Source: Ignatzschineria larvae DSM 13226
Lineage (GTDB): Bacteria > Pseudomonadota > Gammaproteobacteria > Cardiobacteriales > Wohlfahrtiimonadaceae
Reading direction: 5' to 3'
Assembly (NCBI RefSeq): GCF_038500265.1
Contig: NZ_CP150637.1
Location: 2,311,501 to 2,375,500, forward strand
Length of the DNA: 64,000 nt
This document shows positions 1 through 10,634 of the stretch, piece by piece. Position 1 is the first letter of the stretch. The number at the start of each line of letters is the position of its first letter. A program made the position numbers and the translations under genes. The notes beneath the pieces are model-generated. The model made no database searches. It saw only the letters and a program-made list of their open reading frames with translations, and was not told the origin of the DNA.

Positions 1-1069
1 GATCAAGATATCGCTTCAACGCCGGTTGTGCTTGCCGGCATTTTGTCATCACAAACGGACAACGGGTATTAAAAGCGCAGCCCTCTGGCGGGTTCAATGG
101 ACTTGGCAACTCCCCTTGTAATGTAATCTTCTCCCGCTTATTCTCGCTATTTAAGCGCGGTGTCACTGATAAGAGCGCTTGAGTATAAGGATGAAGTGGA
201 TAGCGGAAAATTGCCTCATTACTCGCTTTTTCTACCGTCTTGCCGAGATACATTACCATCACATCATCGGCAATATGTTCCACCACCGATAAGTCGTGCG
301 AGATAAAGAGATACGAAAGCCCAAGCTCTGCTTGCAGATCCATCATCAGATTAAGAACCTGCGCTTGCACCGAGACATCGAGCGCTGAGACTGGCTCATC
401 GGCTATTACAATATCAGGATTGAGCATTAATCCTCGCGCAATAGCAATCCTTTGCCGCTGCCCCCCTGAGAACATATGGGGATAGCGATCATAAAATTCC
501 GTACGAAGCCCCACCTTTTCCATCATCGCTAAGACTCGTGATTTGCGCTCATCTGCCGAGAGATCAGTATTAATCAGTAACGGCTCTTCAAGAATTTTAC
601 CAATCTTCTTTCGAGGATTGAGTGAACCATACGGATTTTGGAAAATAATCTGAATCTTCTGCCGGCGAATCGATTCCACTTCCGCTGATCGCGCCAATAG
701 CGATTCCCCTTTGTATAAAAGCGCACCACCGGTTGGCGTTTCGATCATCGTTAAGACTTTGGCCAAAGTGGATTTACCACAGCCTGATTCTCCTACAACC
801 GCTAATGTTCGTCCTTTTTCTAAGGTAAACGAGATCCCATTGAGCGCCTTAACGCTCCCCTTTCCCCGAAAGAGCCCACGATTAACGGTGTAATATTTCG
901 TTAAATCTTCCGCCACTAATAAGGCTTGAATGTCGCTATGACCTCCTTTAGGCGTCTCTGCTGAATCTGCCGCCGTTTCTGTCGTCGCTTCTAAGGGTTC
1001 GGTTACAATGGTTTTTGGCGCTTCGCCTACCATCTGTAATGTGGCATCTGCTTGATGTTCTCTATACAT
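1..1069 (-). CDS. dppF: Dipeptide ABC transporter ATP-binding protein DppF (C-terminus cut by window start)
   Basis: ATPase of a peptide importer, acting on the inner face of the membrane with DppD. Translating the minus strand from the ATG at 1069 gives Walker A GESGCGKS near residues 93-100, the signature [13 protein letters not shown], Walker B IVIADEP and a C-terminal oligopeptide-transporter region with Cys residues (NTRCPF). The frame stays open to base 1, so the last residues are missing. The ATG overlaps the dppD stop by 8 bases (ATGTATAG), indicating translational coupling. Odd: about 45 residues rich in Glu, Thr and Ala precede the ABC domain, longer than usual for DppF. Confidence 0.9.
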   Translation of the reverse strand, partial: MYREHQADATLQMVGEAPKTIVTEPLEATTETAADSAETPKGGHSDIQALLVAEDLTKYYTVNRGLFRGKGSVKALNGISFTLEKGRTLAVVGESGCGKSTLAKVLTMIETPTGGALLYKGESLLARSAEVESIRRQKIQIIFQNPYGSLNPRKKIGKILEEPLLINTDLSADERKSRVLAMMEKVGLRTEFYDRYPHMFSGGQRQRIAIARGLMLNPDIVIADEPVSALDVSVQAQVLNLMMDLQAELGLSYLFISHDLSVVEHIADDVMVMYLGKTVEKASNEAIFRYPLHPYTQALLSVTPRLNSENKREKITLQGELPSPLNPPEGCAFNTRCPFVMTKCRQAQPALKRYLD

Positions 1070-2084
1070 AATTCACCTCCTCACCCTTTGCCGTATCGTC
1101 TTTTTGAACCGGCATCTCTCTTTTTGTGATTAATGGAAAATGGCATTTCACCCAATGATCCTCTACTGCCACTAAGGCAGGCTCTTTTGCCATACAAAGG
1201 GGCTGACGATAAGGACAGCGAGGATTGAGTAGACAACCACTTGGGCGATCATATTTCCCCGGCACCACACCCGGCAACGATTCTAAGCGGGATTTCCCCT
1301 GTGAAAATTCTGGCAATGACTTCAACAAGGCTTCGGTATAAGGATGTAGTGGATGTGCAAAAATCGCATCCGCTTTAGCTATTTCCACCACTTGCCCGGC
1401 ATACATTACGACAATTTTATCCGCCGCTTCCGCCACTAACGCTAAATCGTGGGTAATCAGCAGTAGCGCCATATTCTGCTCTTGTTGTAACTTCAATAAC
1501 AGATTCATAATCTGCCCTTGAATCGTGACATCAAGTGCCGTTGTCGGCTCATCGGCAATGAGTAATTTCGGCCGGCAAGCAATCGCCATGGCAATCATCA
1601 CCCGCTGACTCATTCCCCCTGATAACTGATGAGGATAGAGCGACAATCGATTCTTGGCATCGGGAATCCCGACTTCTGTGAGCAGCTCAATCGCCCGCGC
1701 TTTACGTGCTCGGCGACTGCCGCCTTGATGCACCTTTAAGGTCTCCATAATCTGATAACCCACCGTAAATGCAGGATTCAATGCCGTCATCGGATCTTGG
1801 AAAATCATCGCCACATCCGCCCCTAAAATCTTCCGGCGCGCTTTGTGAGATAAGGTTTGCAGATCAATATCATTAAAATGAAGTGCTTCTGCCGTCACCG
1901 TTCCCGGGAAATCAATCAAGCCCATAATCGCTAAAGAGCTCACCGATTTACCCGAGCCCGATTCCCCAACAATACCGACCACTTCACCGGCATCAACAGA
2001 GTAGCTGATCTGATCTACCGCGCGGAAACGATCCCCTTTTTCACCAAACTCCACTGTCAGTTGGTCTACGCTTAATAGTGTCAT
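1062..2084 (-). CDS. dppD: Dipeptide ABC transporter ATP-binding protein DppD
   Basis: First ATPase subunit of the peptide importer; pairs with DppF. Visible motifs are Walker A GESGSGKS at residues 40-47, signature LSGGM at 154-158, Walker B LLIADEP near 174-180, and the oligopeptide C-terminal region NPRCPY with Cys residues. At 340 residues it is of normal length, with a slightly extended Lys/Glu-rich tail. The start at 2084 is preceded by a strong ribosome binding site (AAGGGGGAGAG). It lies 10 bases after dppC and overlaps dppF. Family assignment to Dpp rather than Opp is by operon order ABCDF and similarity of the binding protein. Confidence 0.93.
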   Translation of the reverse strand: MTLLSVDQLTVEFGEKGDRFRAVDQISYSVDAGEVVGIVGESGSGKSVSSLAIMGLIDFPGTVTAEALHFNDIDLQTLSHKARRKILGADVAMIFQDPMTALNPAFTVGYQIMETLKVHQGGSRRARKARAIELLTEVGIPDAKNRLSLYPHQLSGGMSQRVMIAMAIACRPKLLIADEPTTALDVTIQGQIMNLLLKLQQEQNMALLLITHDLALVAEAADKIVVMYAGQVVEIAKADAIFAHPLHPYTEALLKSLPEFSQGKSRLESLPGVVPGKYDRPSGCLLNPRCPYRQPLCMAKEPALVAVEDHWVKCHFPLITKREMPVQKDDTAKGEEVNYV

Positions 2085-2094
2085 TCTCTCCCCC

Positions 2095-3057
2095 TTAAAC
2101 CTTTAGCTTCGGATCAAGCGCATCCCGCAGACCATCGCCCATCAGGTTAAATGCTAATACCGTTAATAAAATCGCAATGCCCGGAAATGCCACAACCCAC
2201 CAAGCAGATTGAGTATATTGCAAGACATCTGAGAGCATCGTGCCCCACTCCGGTGTCGGTGGTTGTGCGCCCATCCCTAAGAATCCTAATGCAGCCATAT
2301 CCAAAATCGCATTGGAAAACCCTAATGTGGCCTGCACAATTAAAGGCGCTAAACAGTTGGGCAAAATATTGATAAACATCTGCCGAGTATGGCGTGCTCC
2401 GGCGACTTTTGAGGCCACCACATAATCTTTCTCCATCTCACTCATCACCGTTGCCCGGGTTAAGCGTACATAGTGAGGTAACGCCACAAAAGCAAGCGCA
2501 ATAGAGGCATTGACAATAGAGGGCCCAAAGATCGCCACTAACACTAACGCAAGCAGAAGACTAGGGAGCGCTAACATAATATCCACAACGCGCATAATAA
2601 TGCTCTCTAAAATACCGCCAAAATAGCCTGCTAATAGCCCAAGGGTTATCCCTAAAATTAAGGATACAATCACGACGACAACGCCCACGAGAAGCGATAG
2701 CCGCGCGCCATAAATTAGCCGACTTAAGATATCTCGGCCCACATCATCAGTGCCGAGGATAAATTGCCACGAACCGCCCTCCATCCAAACCGGTGGCATT
2801 AAGAGATGCCCTCGAAATTGTTCTGCCGGCGAATGGGGGGCAATCCACTGTGCAGCAAGTGCAACGATAATAATGAATAGAATAAAGATCAAACCTGCAA
2901 CGGCACCCCGATTTTTACTAAAATAGCGCCAAAATTGGGCAAAAGCGCCTTGCGGGGCCTTTAAGAGTAGAAGCTCAGGATCTACCGGTCGATTCTCCTC
3001 TAACCGCATCTCCCCATCTTCTAATAGGACATTTAAGTCTCGATTATGATGTGTCAT
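2095..3057 (-). CDS. dppC: Dipeptide ABC transporter permease DppC
   Basis: Inner-membrane permease of the peptide importer, BPD_transp_1 fold with about six transmembrane segments. It shows the family N-terminal OppC-like segment ([16 protein letters not shown]), the [20 protein letters not shown] region and the EAA loop around [17 protein letters not shown]. At 320 residues it is somewhat longer than the E. coli protein because of a hydrophilic N-terminal extension of about 35 residues. It sits 9 bases after dppB and 10 before dppD, inside the dppABCDF operon. Confidence 0.93.
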   Translation of the reverse strand: MTHHNRDLNVLLEDGEMRLEENRPVDPELLLLKAPQGAFAQFWRYFSKNRGAVAGLIFILFIIIVALAAQWIAPHSPAEQFRGHLLMPPVWMEGGSWQFILGTDDVGRDILSRLIYGARLSLLVGVVVVIVSLILGITLGLLAGYFGGILESIIMRVVDIMLALPSLLLALVLVAIFGPSIVNASIALAFVALPHYVRLTRATVMSEMEKDYVVASKVAGARHTRQMFINILPNCLAPLIVQATLGFSNAILDMAALGFLGMGAQPPTPEWGTMLSDVLQYTQSAWWVVAFPGIAILLTVLAFNLMGDGLRDALDPKLKV

Positions 3058-3066
3058 CTGTCGCTC

Positions 3067-4083
3067 CTATTTATGTCGAATACGGGGATCTACAAAACCA
3101 TAGAGCAGATCCACTAAAAAGTTGACGATAATAATCAATGAGGCCACTAAAAGTACACCACTTTGTACGACCGGGTAATCCCGCCGTTGTAGCGCTTCAA
3201 TGAGCCAACGCCCTACACCAGGCCAAGAGAAGATCGTCTCCGTTAAGATTGCGCCCCCTAACATCGTCCCCACTTGTAAGCCAATCACCGTAATCACCGG
3301 AATTAAGGCATTTCTTAAAGCGTGAATTAAAATAATGCGCGCGCGCCCTAAACCTTTCGCTCTTGCAGTCAGAATATAATCTTCACTCAACACTTCTAAC
3401 ATTGAAGAGCGCGTCATCCGAACAATCACCGCAAGAGGAATGGTGCCTAAGACAATCGCCGGCAGAATCAGATGATGAATCGCATCCCAAAAATCGCCTT
3501 CTTCCCCATAAAAACAGGTATCGATCAGCATAAATCCGGTCAGCGGTTCGCTATCATCTAAGAAGACCATATCGCTAATGCGTCCTGATACCGGCGTTAA
3601 ATCGAGATTAACCGATACCAACATAATGAGCATCATTCCCCACCAGAAGATCGGCATTGAATAACCGGTTAAGGAGAGCCCGACCGCCGTATGATCAAAG
3701 ATCGAACCCCGCTTCACTGCGGCAATGACTCCTGTAGGAACACCCACAACCACCGCAAAGATCATTGCACAAATGCCAAGCTCTAATGTTGCCTTGAATC
3801 TTGGCAAAAACTCGCTCCAAACCGGGCGCTGCGTAACCAAAGAATTGCCCAGATCCCCTTGTAATACGCCCTTGAGATAATCCCAATATTGCACAATAAA
3901 AGGTTGATCATAGCCAAATTGCGCCCGAAGCTCGGCATATTTCTCAGGGGTAATCCCGCGCTCACCGGCGAGAATTAAGATCGGATCACCAGGAATGAGA
4001 TGAATAAAGAGAAACGTTAAGAGCGTGATACCAATAAAGGTAGGAATAATCATCCCTAAACGTCGAAAAAAGAATTGAACCAT
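3067..4083 (-). CDS. dppB: Dipeptide ABC transporter permease DppB
   Basis: Inner-membrane permease partner of DppC. The N-terminus is the typical FFFRRLGMIIPTFIGITLLTF membrane segment followed by HLIPGDPI, and the C-terminal half holds the permease EAA loop (RIILIHALRNALIPVITVIG) and the conserved TETIFSWPGVGRW. Its 338 residues match the family. It follows dppA after a gap of about 200 bases that holds a stem-loop, the usual place in this operon type for a structure that keeps binding-protein expression above that of the membrane subunits. Confidence 0.93.
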   Translation of the reverse strand: MVQFFFRRLGMIIPTFIGITLLTFLFIHLIPGDPILILAGERGITPEKYAELRAQFGYDQPFIVQYWDYLKGVLQGDLGNSLVTQRPVWSEFLPRFKATLELGICAMIFAVVVGVPTGVIAAVKRGSIFDHTAVGLSLTGYSMPIFWWGMMLIMLVSVNLDLTPVSGRISDMVFLDDSEPLTGFMLIDTCFYGEEGDFWDAIHHLILPAIVLGTIPLAVIVRMTRSSMLEVLSEDYILTARAKGLGRARIILIHALRNALIPVITVIGLQVGTMLGGAILTETIFSWPGVGRWLIEALQRRDYPVVQSGVLLVASLIIIVNFLVDLLYGFVDPRIRHK

Positions 4084-4156
4084 AAGAGCATTACCCTATT
4101 GAATATATTGGGAATATATTGAGAAAAATAGCAAAAGATCAAACCGGGTAAGCGAA

Positions 4157-4192
4157 CAACAAGAAGCGCCAGATTCCCCGGCGCTCCTGTTG
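4157..4192 (-). promoter_or_regulatory. Stem-loop between dppA and dppB
   Basis: Two-part inverted repeat: agcgcc (4165-4170) with ggcgct (4180-4185), extended by caaca (4157-4161) with tgttg (4188-4192). No U-run follows on the minus strand, so it is not a standard terminator. Position directly after the binding-protein gene suggests mRNA stabilisation or partial attenuation; that role is inferred. Confidence 0.45.
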
Positions 4193-4279
4193 ATGACACT
4201 ACACTACATTATGACTACACCGTAACCGATAAAGTTACGAATGACCTAATGCCTTAATCTTTAGCCTTCATCATTAACC

Positions 4280-5908
4280 TTAATCTTCAACATCTACTTG
4301 ATTAAAATTATGCGTACCCAGAGGATCGATAATGTAATTCACCACCTCTTTACGCACAGGCATATAGACGGTTGAGTGCGCAATATTGAGAACCGGCTGA
4401 TCTGCTTTTAAGATCTCTTGCGCTTGTAGGTAGAGCTCCACACGACGGTCGTGATCTGTAGTTGATCGCGCCTCTGTTAAAATCGCGTCAAACTCAGGAT
4501 TACACCAACGGGAATAGTTCGAACCCGATTTCACCGCATCACAGCTTAAAAGGAATGAGAAGAAGTTATCAGGATCCCCATTATCGCCCGTCCAGCCCAT
4601 TAAGACCGCGTCATGCTCACCATTACGAATACGGGTCAAATACTCGCCCCATTCATAAGTCACGATATTCGCTTTCACCCCAATTTTCGCCCAATCCGCC
4701 TGAATCATCTCGGCCATCCGGCGGGCATTAGGGTTATAAGGCCGTTGAACCGGCATTGCCCAAAGGGTTAACTCAAAACCATCAGGAAGACCGGCTTTCT
4801 CTAAGAGTGCTTTTGCCCCTTCAATATCGTACGTATCATTTTCGATCTGATCGTTATAGCCCCACATTGTTGGCGGAATGAAGTTTTTCGCTTCTTCGGC
4901 ATTGCCTTGGAAGATCGCCTCGATAATATCGCCCTTATTCACCGCCATACTGAGCGCTTGACGCACTTCTAGCTTATCTAAAGGCGGTTTATCCATATTA
5001 AAGGCCATATAACCAATATTTAGCCCTGTGAGCTCTTTCACATCAATCGCTTCATCTTGTCGCATCCGCTCAAGGTCCGCAAGATTGGGATAAGGCATCA
5101 CCTGACATTCCCCTTTTTGCAGCTTCGCATAACGCACCGCTGCATCAGGGGTAATTGAGAAGATCAAACGATCGAGCTTCGCCGGCTCACCAAAGTAATC
5201 TTTAAACTTAGTATAGAGAATCCGAGAATCTTGCTCATAGGTTCTAAATTGGAAAGGACCGGTGCCGATCGGTTTAAGATCAATTTCTTCAGGTTTCCCT
5301 TGTGCCAATAATTGCTCGCCATATTCCGCCGATAAGATCGAGGCAAAGGCCATCGCTAAGTTCGCTAAAAATGGCGATTCAGGACGAGTGAGATTGATTT
5401 TAACCGTATAATCATCGATCTTCTCCACCGAATCGATCAGATCCGGGAAACCCATCGCTTCAAAATACTCAAATTGGCGACTCGATACATTATGGTAAGG
5501 ATGATCTGGATTCATCTGCCGCTCAAAGGTAAAGACCACATCATCGGCATTAAAATCACGAGTGGGTTTAAAACTCTTATTACTATGGAACTTCACCCCT
5601 TTACGAAGATGAAAGGTAAACTCTTTCCCATCCTCACTCACATCCCACGATTCTGCTAAACTCGGCTCAAATTCCGTAGTCCCCAGTTTAAATTCTGTTA
5701 AACGATTATAAAGTGGAATACCACTTGCATCAAAAGTCGTACCGGTAGATGAGAGCTGCGGGTTAAATGTCTCGGGCGAAGCCTCTGAACAGTAGACTAA
5801 AGTCGCTGCTTGCGCACCTGTAACGGTTAATGCACCGATCATTGCCACTGCTGACAGTGCCCGTTTAAAAGGCGCAATAAGCCTTGATCCTATGAAGCAA
5901 TCCTTCAT
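4280..5908 (-). CDS. dppA: Periplasmic dipeptide-binding protein DppA
   Basis: Solute-binding protein of the SBP_bac_5 family that captures peptides in the periplasm for DppBCDF. A signal peptide of about 34 residues ends at GAQA, followed by [16 protein letters not shown], a start typical of DppA. Further family marks are [17 protein letters not shown] and GDNGDPDNF near the C-terminus. It is 542 residues, near the usual size. The ATG at 5908 has an excellent AGGAGG ribosome site. It is the first gene of the operon; no convincing sigma-70 promoter could be singled out upstream. Confidence 0.93.
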   Translation of the reverse strand: MKDCFIGSRLIAPFKRALSAVAMIGALTVTGAQAATLVYCSEASPETFNPQLSSTGTTFDASGIPLYNRLTEFKLGTTEFEPSLAESWDVSEDGKEFTFHLRKGVKFHSNKSFKPTRDFNADDVVFTFERQMNPDHPYHNVSSRQFEYFEAMGFPDLIDSVEKIDDYTVKINLTRPESPFLANLAMAFASILSAEYGEQLLAQGKPEEIDLKPIGTGPFQFRTYEQDSRILYTKFKDYFGEPAKLDRLIFSITPDAAVRYAKLQKGECQVMPYPNLADLERMRQDEAIDVKELTGLNIGYMAFNMDKPPLDKLEVRQALSMAVNKGDIIEAIFQGNAEEAKNFIPPTMWGYNDQIENDTYDIEGAKALLEKAGLPDGFELTLWAMPVQRPYNPNARRMAEMIQADWAKIGVKANIVTYEWGEYLTRIRNGEHDAVLMGWTGDNGDPDNFFSFLLSCDAVKSGSNYSRWCNPEFDAILTEARSTTDHDRRVELYLQAQEILKADQPVLNIAHSTVYMPVRKEVVNYIIDPLGTHNFNQVDVED

Positions 5909-6207
5909 AATTCCTCCTATCTGATAAGTAAATCTCTACCGGCAACACCCTTTATTATTATGATCACTCTGCTGTTTCTTGCGAGGTAGAGTACAATGTA
6001 TCGTTGACGTTCAGCGAAAAGATATTGAGAAAATCAATTCCTCTGTACCCTTTTATCATTACCTTGATTTTATTTAAAATGCAAGCCATCGAATGTGATT
6101 TTATGGAATATTGTATTAATAAGATAATACTTTAATCGCAGATATTCACGAAAGGATTCCCCTTTCTTCAAGCTTTATCCATCAGTTAAATGCGAACAGA
6201 TACGGCA
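5909..6207. other. Intergenic region upstream of dppA
   Basis: About 300 bases without a gene, between the end of the TauE/SafE permease gene and the dppA start; both genes read leftward. The region is AT-rich and should carry the dpp promoter. A weak minus-strand candidate is TTGCAT with a 17-base spacer to TAATGA near 6050-6080, but it is not distinctive. No terminator-like hairpin is clear. Confidence 0.3.
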
Positions 6208-6990
6208 TTAGAAAAACTGTAACAACCACTGCGAGAGAGGATTGGTCGGTTCTAAGAGTAATTTAAGCGCCATTGCGACACTCATTACGATCAGTAACGG
6301 CCGAATCACGCGCCCACCATATTTCACCGCAAACCGCGCGCCGAGTTGTGCGCCGATAAAAGCACCGCAAGCCATTAATAAACCAAGTAGAATCTGCATC
6401 TCTCCGGAAAAAGCAAAGATAAAGAGTGAGCCAATATTAGAGGCAAAATTGGCCAATTTGGTTTCGGCAATGGCATTCACTAACGTAGAGCCGAGCATCA
6501 GCACAAATGCCACCATAAAAAATGAGCCTGTGCCTGGGCCGAAGATTCCATCATAAAAGCCGATCAAGGGGACAAAAGTGAGAAGGAATAACGTACGTGA
6601 GATCTTCGCTCGCTTCTCTTTCCCATCTAATGAGGGAGAAAGCAGAAAGTAGATCGCAACGCAGAGTAGAAGAATCGGGACAATCACCTGCAGAAAAGTC
6701 GCCGGCAATTTCGTGGCTAATAGCGCACCAATCGTACCGCCGGCAAAAGCCATAAAGAAGACCCATTTCGAGAAATGCCATTTGATCAACCCCTTACGAA
6801 AAAAGGCCACCGTGGCCGAAAAAGAGCCGGCTGAGGATTGTAATTTATTCGTGGCAAGCGCTTGTACCGGTGTAAGTCCTGACAGCAGTAGTGCCGGTAG
6901 CGTAATCAATCCGCCACCGCCGGCAATCGCATCGATAAACCCGGCAACCACCGCGACCAACACTAATATGGCAATAATCTCCCCTGACAT
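6208..6990 (-). CDS. TauE/SafE family membrane permease (YfcA-like)
   Basis: Predicted inner-membrane protein of the sulfite exporter TauE/SafE family, 260 residues with about eight hydrophobic segments. The N-terminus VAGFIDAIAGGGGLITLPALLL is the hallmark glycine-rich repeat, and the second family motif is seen at GFYDGIFGPGTGSF. The substrate is unknown: members export sulfite, sulfoacetate or other organosulfur anions, and nothing here defines it. Good ribosome site (AAAGGAGAG) before the ATG at 6990. It stands alone on the minus strand. Confidence 0.88.
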   Translation of the reverse strand: MSGEIIAILVLVAVVAGFIDAIAGGGGLITLPALLLSGLTPVQALATNKLQSSAGSFSATVAFFRKGLIKWHFSKWVFFMAFAGGTIGALLATKLPATFLQVIVPILLLCVAIYFLLSPSLDGKEKRAKISRTLFLLTFVPLIGFYDGIFGPGTGSFFMVAFVLMLGSTLVNAIAETKLANFASNIGSLFIFAFSGEMQILLGLLMACGAFIGAQLGARFAVKYGGRVIRPLLIVMSVAMALKLLLEPTNPLSQWLLQFF

Positions 6991-7395
6991 CCTATCTCTC
7001 CTTTTGTAGTCCTATTCTCAAGTAGTCCTATTTTTTATATTGTTTATGATTCATAATTTATTATTGATTGTTATCACAAACCACGATCCCACTTCATCGA
7101 AATCAGTGTAGCAAACCTCCCGGCAGATAGTCCGGAAATTTACAACCCGCCTATCCAATCTCTCTCGATGCCTTGATATAAAAGTATCAGAGATTCCGTC
7201 ATTCGCTTTCTCACGACCCTTAATAGGGATTTACAATATTGTGATTCCTTAATAGGTTATAATGCCCCTCGTTTCGATCACCTTGAAATAGGATTCAAAT
7301 AGCGTTGCAATCAAACGGATCTGATTAGTCGATCCTATAAAGCGATTTGATAGATTAACTTTACAACATACACTCCACAGGCCACTAGGATAATT
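6991..7395. other. Divergent intergenic region
   Basis: About 400 bases between the leftward TauE/SafE gene and the rightward flavoprotein gene. A good plus-strand -10 (TATAAT, 7258-7263) is present, but the nearest -35-like hexamers (TTGTGA at 7239, TTTACA at 7230) are at poor spacing. No RNA gene or repeat seen. Confidence 0.3.
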
Positions 7396-8679
7396 ATGAC
7401 AACGGCACATCATTTTCAAACCATTATTATTGGCGCAGGAGCCGCAGGTTTAATGGCGGCAAGTCGCTTAGGGCAAGCAGGTCATTCTGTTCTATTGCTT
7501 GATTCAGCGCCCAAAATTGGTGAGAAAATCCGAATTGCCGGCGGGGGATTTTGTAACTTTACCAATACTCATATCGATGGTTTTGATGCCTCAAACTACT
7601 ATGTTTCAGAGAATCCCAAATTTGTCCGTTACGCCTTATCGAATTTTACCGCGCAAGACTTTATCGCCTTAGTCGAACAGTATCAGATTCCTTATACCGA
7701 AAAGCATCGAGGACAGCTCTTTTGTGATCGTGAACAAAAGGCATCTTCTAAAGATATTGTAGCAATGCTCCTCGCTGAGTGCCGTAAAGGGAACGTAGAT
7801 CTGCGCTATCCTTGCAAAGTTCACGCCATTCACAGCATCACAACAGAGGATCAAACCTCACATAGAGCGTATTTCGAAGTCAGTACAACAGAGGGGATTT
7901 TTACCGCAGATTATCTCATAATCGCTACCGGCGGCTTAGCCATTCCGAAAATTGGCGCAACAGATTTTGGTTATAAGATCGCCCAATCCTTTGGCCACTC
8001 TATTATCCCGCCTCGTCCGGCATTAGTACCGCTTCATTTTGATTTTTGGGAACAGGACAATTTTGTAACACTTGCGGGTATTTCCCTACCGGTCAGTGTC
8101 TCAACCGCAAAAGATCAGAAAGGTAAAAAAACGATTACATTCCAAGAAGATCTACTCTTTCGTCATAAAGGCTTATCAGGACCTGCGATTTTACAGATCT
8201 CGAGTTATTGGCAACCCGGTCAACCCATTACACTCAACTTCGCCCCTGAAGTCGATTTAGAATCAGCGCTCATTGCCCTCAAACCCAAAGTCAAATATCA
8301 GCTTGAGCGGGCACTGACCGAACTCATTCCGGCAATGCCCAAGCGTCTCATTCAATTTTGGCTCAATCGTCCTGCATTGGCAGAGTATCAAACCACGCCG
8401 CTCCCTGAGATTCCTAATAAAATCTTGCAACGACTCGCAACTAACCTCAATCATTGGACTATTACCCCTTGTGGTACCGACGGCCATAAGACAGCAGAAG
8501 CCACAAGAGGCGGCATCAATACCAAAGAACTCAATCCCAAAACGATGGAGAGTCAACGTTGCCTAAATCTCTACTTTATCGGGGAAGTCGTCGATGTCGT
8601 CGGTTGGCTCGGCGGTTATAACTTCCAATGGGCGTGGGCTTCAGCGGTCTGTGCTGTGAATGGGATTTTGGAAAGATAA
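7396..8679 (+). CDS. HI0933/YhiN family FAD-dependent oxidoreductase
   Basis: Soluble flavoprotein of the HI0933-like family, 427 residues. The dinucleotide-binding motif IIIGAGAAGLMAASRLG is at the N-terminus, followed by the family motif KIRIAGGGFCNFTNT. A second glycine-rich site is IIATGGLAIPKIGATDFGY, and the C-terminal FAD contact FIGEVVDVVGWLGGYNFQWAWASA is typical. The exact reaction is not known for most members. The start has an AGGATAATT ribosome site. The next gene follows after about 100 bases on the same strand but looks functionally unrelated. Confidence 0.9.
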   Translation: MTTAHHFQTIIIGAGAAGLMAASRLGQAGHSVLLLDSAPKIGEKIRIAGGGFCNFTNTHIDGFDASNYYVSENPKFVRYALSNFTAQDFIALVEQYQIPYTEKHRGQLFCDREQKASSKDIVAMLLAECRKGNVDLRYPCKVHAIHSITTEDQTSHRAYFEVSTTEGIFTADYLIIATGGLAIPKIGATDFGYKIAQSFGHSIIPPRPALVPLHFDFWEQDNFVTLAGISLPVSVSTAKDQKGKKTITFQEDLLFRHKGLSGPAILQISSYWQPGQPITLNFAPEVDLESALIALKPKVKYQLERALTELIPAMPKRLIQFWLNRPALAEYQTTPLPEIPNKILQRLATNLNHWTITPCGTDGHKTAEATRGGINTKELNPKTMESQRCLNLYFIGEVVDVVGWLGGYNFQWAWASAVCAVNGILER

Positions 8680-8784
8680 CTAAAAAAGAGAATAGGTTGC
8701 TACTATAACTCAATGTTAAATAGTCAATTAACCTGTATCATATTGATATATGATGAAATTCACTATGACAAAAGGAACCATTAC

Positions 8785-9441
8785 ATGACCGCAATATTTG
8801 ACCTTGATTTAACACTCATTAATGGGGATTCCTCCACTCGTTGGTGTCATTGGATTGCAGAGCAAGGTTTTGTCGAAGATTTACCGGCCTTTTATAAAAG
8901 GGAAGCGGAACTAATGGATCATTATCGGCAGAAAAAACTTAAAGTGGAAGATTACATCAAACTCTCATTAACGCCGGTGATTCATCTGCCTATTACCGAG
9001 ATTGATCAGCTTCTCAAGCGTTATATTGAAGCGCAGATCACGCCAATTATTATCCCGCAGATGTTAGCGTGTGTCCGGCAACATCAGCAACATCGAGAAG
9101 TGATCATTATCTCCTCTTCTCCTCAATTTCTTGTACGCGCCATTGCCAAGCAATGCTTTAATATTGATACAAGTTTCGGGGTTGCAGTGGCGGAAAATAA
9201 TGGATTTTATACTACTAATGTCATCGGCACCTCCCCTTATCAAGGCGGAAAATTAACTCTCTTTCAAGAGCATCGTCAATCGGATGCGGCATTTTTTGAA
9301 GATTGCTACTTCTATACCGATTCTATTAATGATATTGCCCTCTTAGAAGCAGTAGAATTCCCCTATATTATTCAGCCAGATGCCGAGCTTGAGGCCATTG
9401 CCAAAGCTCGTCATTGGCCGATTATTGAGATTGAGAAGTAA
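8785..9441 (+). CDS. HAD-IB family phosphatase (SerB-like)
   Basis: Haloacid-dehalogenase superfamily hydrolase, 218 residues. Motif I is FDLDLTLINGDS with the nucleophile and acid/base aspartates, motif II is IISSSPQFLV, and motif III/IV is YTDSINDIALLEAV. This is the IB subclass that includes phosphoserine phosphatase and related enzymes; the actual substrate is not evident. The start at 8785 is preferred because it has AAAAGGA upstream and begins just before motif I, whereas the ATG at 8713 adds 24 residues that match nothing in the family. Confidence 0.85.
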   Translation: MTAIFDLDLTLINGDSSTRWCHWIAEQGFVEDLPAFYKREAELMDHYRQKKLKVEDYIKLSLTPVIHLPITEIDQLLKRYIEAQITPIIIPQMLACVRQHQQHREVIIISSSPQFLVRAIAKQCFNIDTSFGVAVAENNGFYTTNVIGTSPYQGGKLTLFQEHRQSDAAFFEDCYFYTDSINDIALLEAVEFPYIIQPDAELEAIAKARHWPIIEIEK

Positions 9442-9551
9442 ACGATCATAGAATTATCCTATCGCTTTTGTGGGAAGTGCTTATAATAGAGAGATTGTTC
9501 GGCACATCTAAGTGCCAAACTTGTTGTTCTCTATCTACATTTAAAGGCCGT

Positions 9552-10406
9552 ATGTCTTACTATCACGACAATGAACCCAAATTGGGACAGATGAATCGTC
9601 TGACCATTATTGAAAAAAACAAAATGGGATTGATCCTCGAGGGGGATGTTTTACTTCCCACCAAAGAGATTCCCCACAATCAACCGCATCAAGTCGGGAA
9701 ATGGCTTGATGTCTTTGTCTATCTCGATCATAAAAACAATTTTATCGCCACCACAACCCGCCCTTATACGGAAGTGGGAAAATTTGCCGATCTGCAAGTG
9801 GTAGAGATTAATGATTATGGGATCTTCTTTGATTGGGGTTTACCGAAAGATCTGATGATGCCCTTTAGCGAAGAGATCGGGACACTTCACGCCGGTGACT
9901 TTGCCCTGGTTTATACCTATATTGATCCTATCTCTGAACGTATTACCGCAAGTATGAAAATCGAGAAATTCCTCGATCAAAAACAGCATATGTATCAAGA
10001 AGGTCACGAAGTCTCCTTAATCGTGGCAGAAAAAACCGATCTCGGTGTGAAAGTGATTGTGGATCACGCACATTGGGGCTTAATCTACCATAATGATGTC
10101 ATTGGCGATCTTGAGATTGGCGATGAAGTGCCGGGCTTTATTAAATTTGTCCGGGAAGATGATAAGCTCGATGTAATTCAACGCCCGATCATCAAAACAG
10201 CAGAGGCGAGAGAGACCTTAGAAGAAGCTATTTTGCGGAAATTGAGCGAATATCGCGGTAAGATGCCTTTAGGTGATAAAAGTAGCCCTGAAGAGATCCA
10301 TAAAGCATTTGGTGTCAGCAAATCAGCCTTTAAAAAAGCATTAGGCGCGCTCTTTAAAGATCGGAAAATTTTGGTGTCTGATCACGAAGTGATTAAGAAG
10401 ATTTAA
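9552..10406 (+). CDS. CvfB-like S1 RNA-binding protein
   Basis: Protein of 284 residues resembling the CvfB/YitL family: tandem S1-like beta-barrel domains (first around GLILEGDVLLP, then VVEINDYGIFFDWGLPKDLMMPFSE, then EKTDLGVKVIVDHAHWGLIYHNDV) followed by a C-terminal winged-helix segment (KAFGVSKSAFKKALGALFKDRKI). Members bind RNA and affect virulence or stress genes in Firmicutes; the role here is unknown. The ATG at 9552 is chosen: the upstream TTG-started extension has no family counterpart. A TATAAT at 9482-9487 may be its -10, without a clear -35. Confidence 0.8.
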   Translation: MSYYHDNEPKLGQMNRLTIIEKNKMGLILEGDVLLPTKEIPHNQPHQVGKWLDVFVYLDHKNNFIATTTRPYTEVGKFADLQVVEINDYGIFFDWGLPKDLMMPFSEEIGTLHAGDFALVYTYIDPISERITASMKIEKFLDQKQHMYQEGHEVSLIVAEKTDLGVKVIVDHAHWGLIYHNDVIGDLEIGDEVPGFIKFVREDDKLDVIQRPIIKTAEARETLEEAILRKLSEYRGKMPLGDKSSPEEIHKAFGVSKSAFKKALGALFKDRKILVSDHEVIKKI

Positions 10407-10634
10407 CCATCCGCTTTTACTTAAAATCATTAAGACAGTTTCTCGCATCGCCGGGGCGAAATATCCCGCTCTTCCCTCGACCTCGCGCCGGCAGTTGTGG
10501 CATTTCTTCATACCGAGAGATTGATCATCGCTCATCTGCGGGCGCGGGATTTGTCTGGCTTTGCAAACATTCCCTCCCGCCACGAATCTACTTTTATTGG
10601 GTAATGAACTTATCGCTGAAAGACTTTGAGCCTC

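Noticed and set aside
10341-10583. 80-codon minus-strand frame at the end of the CvfB-like gene
   Set aside because: It overlaps the real coding region and the convergent gap, with no family likeness or ribosome site.
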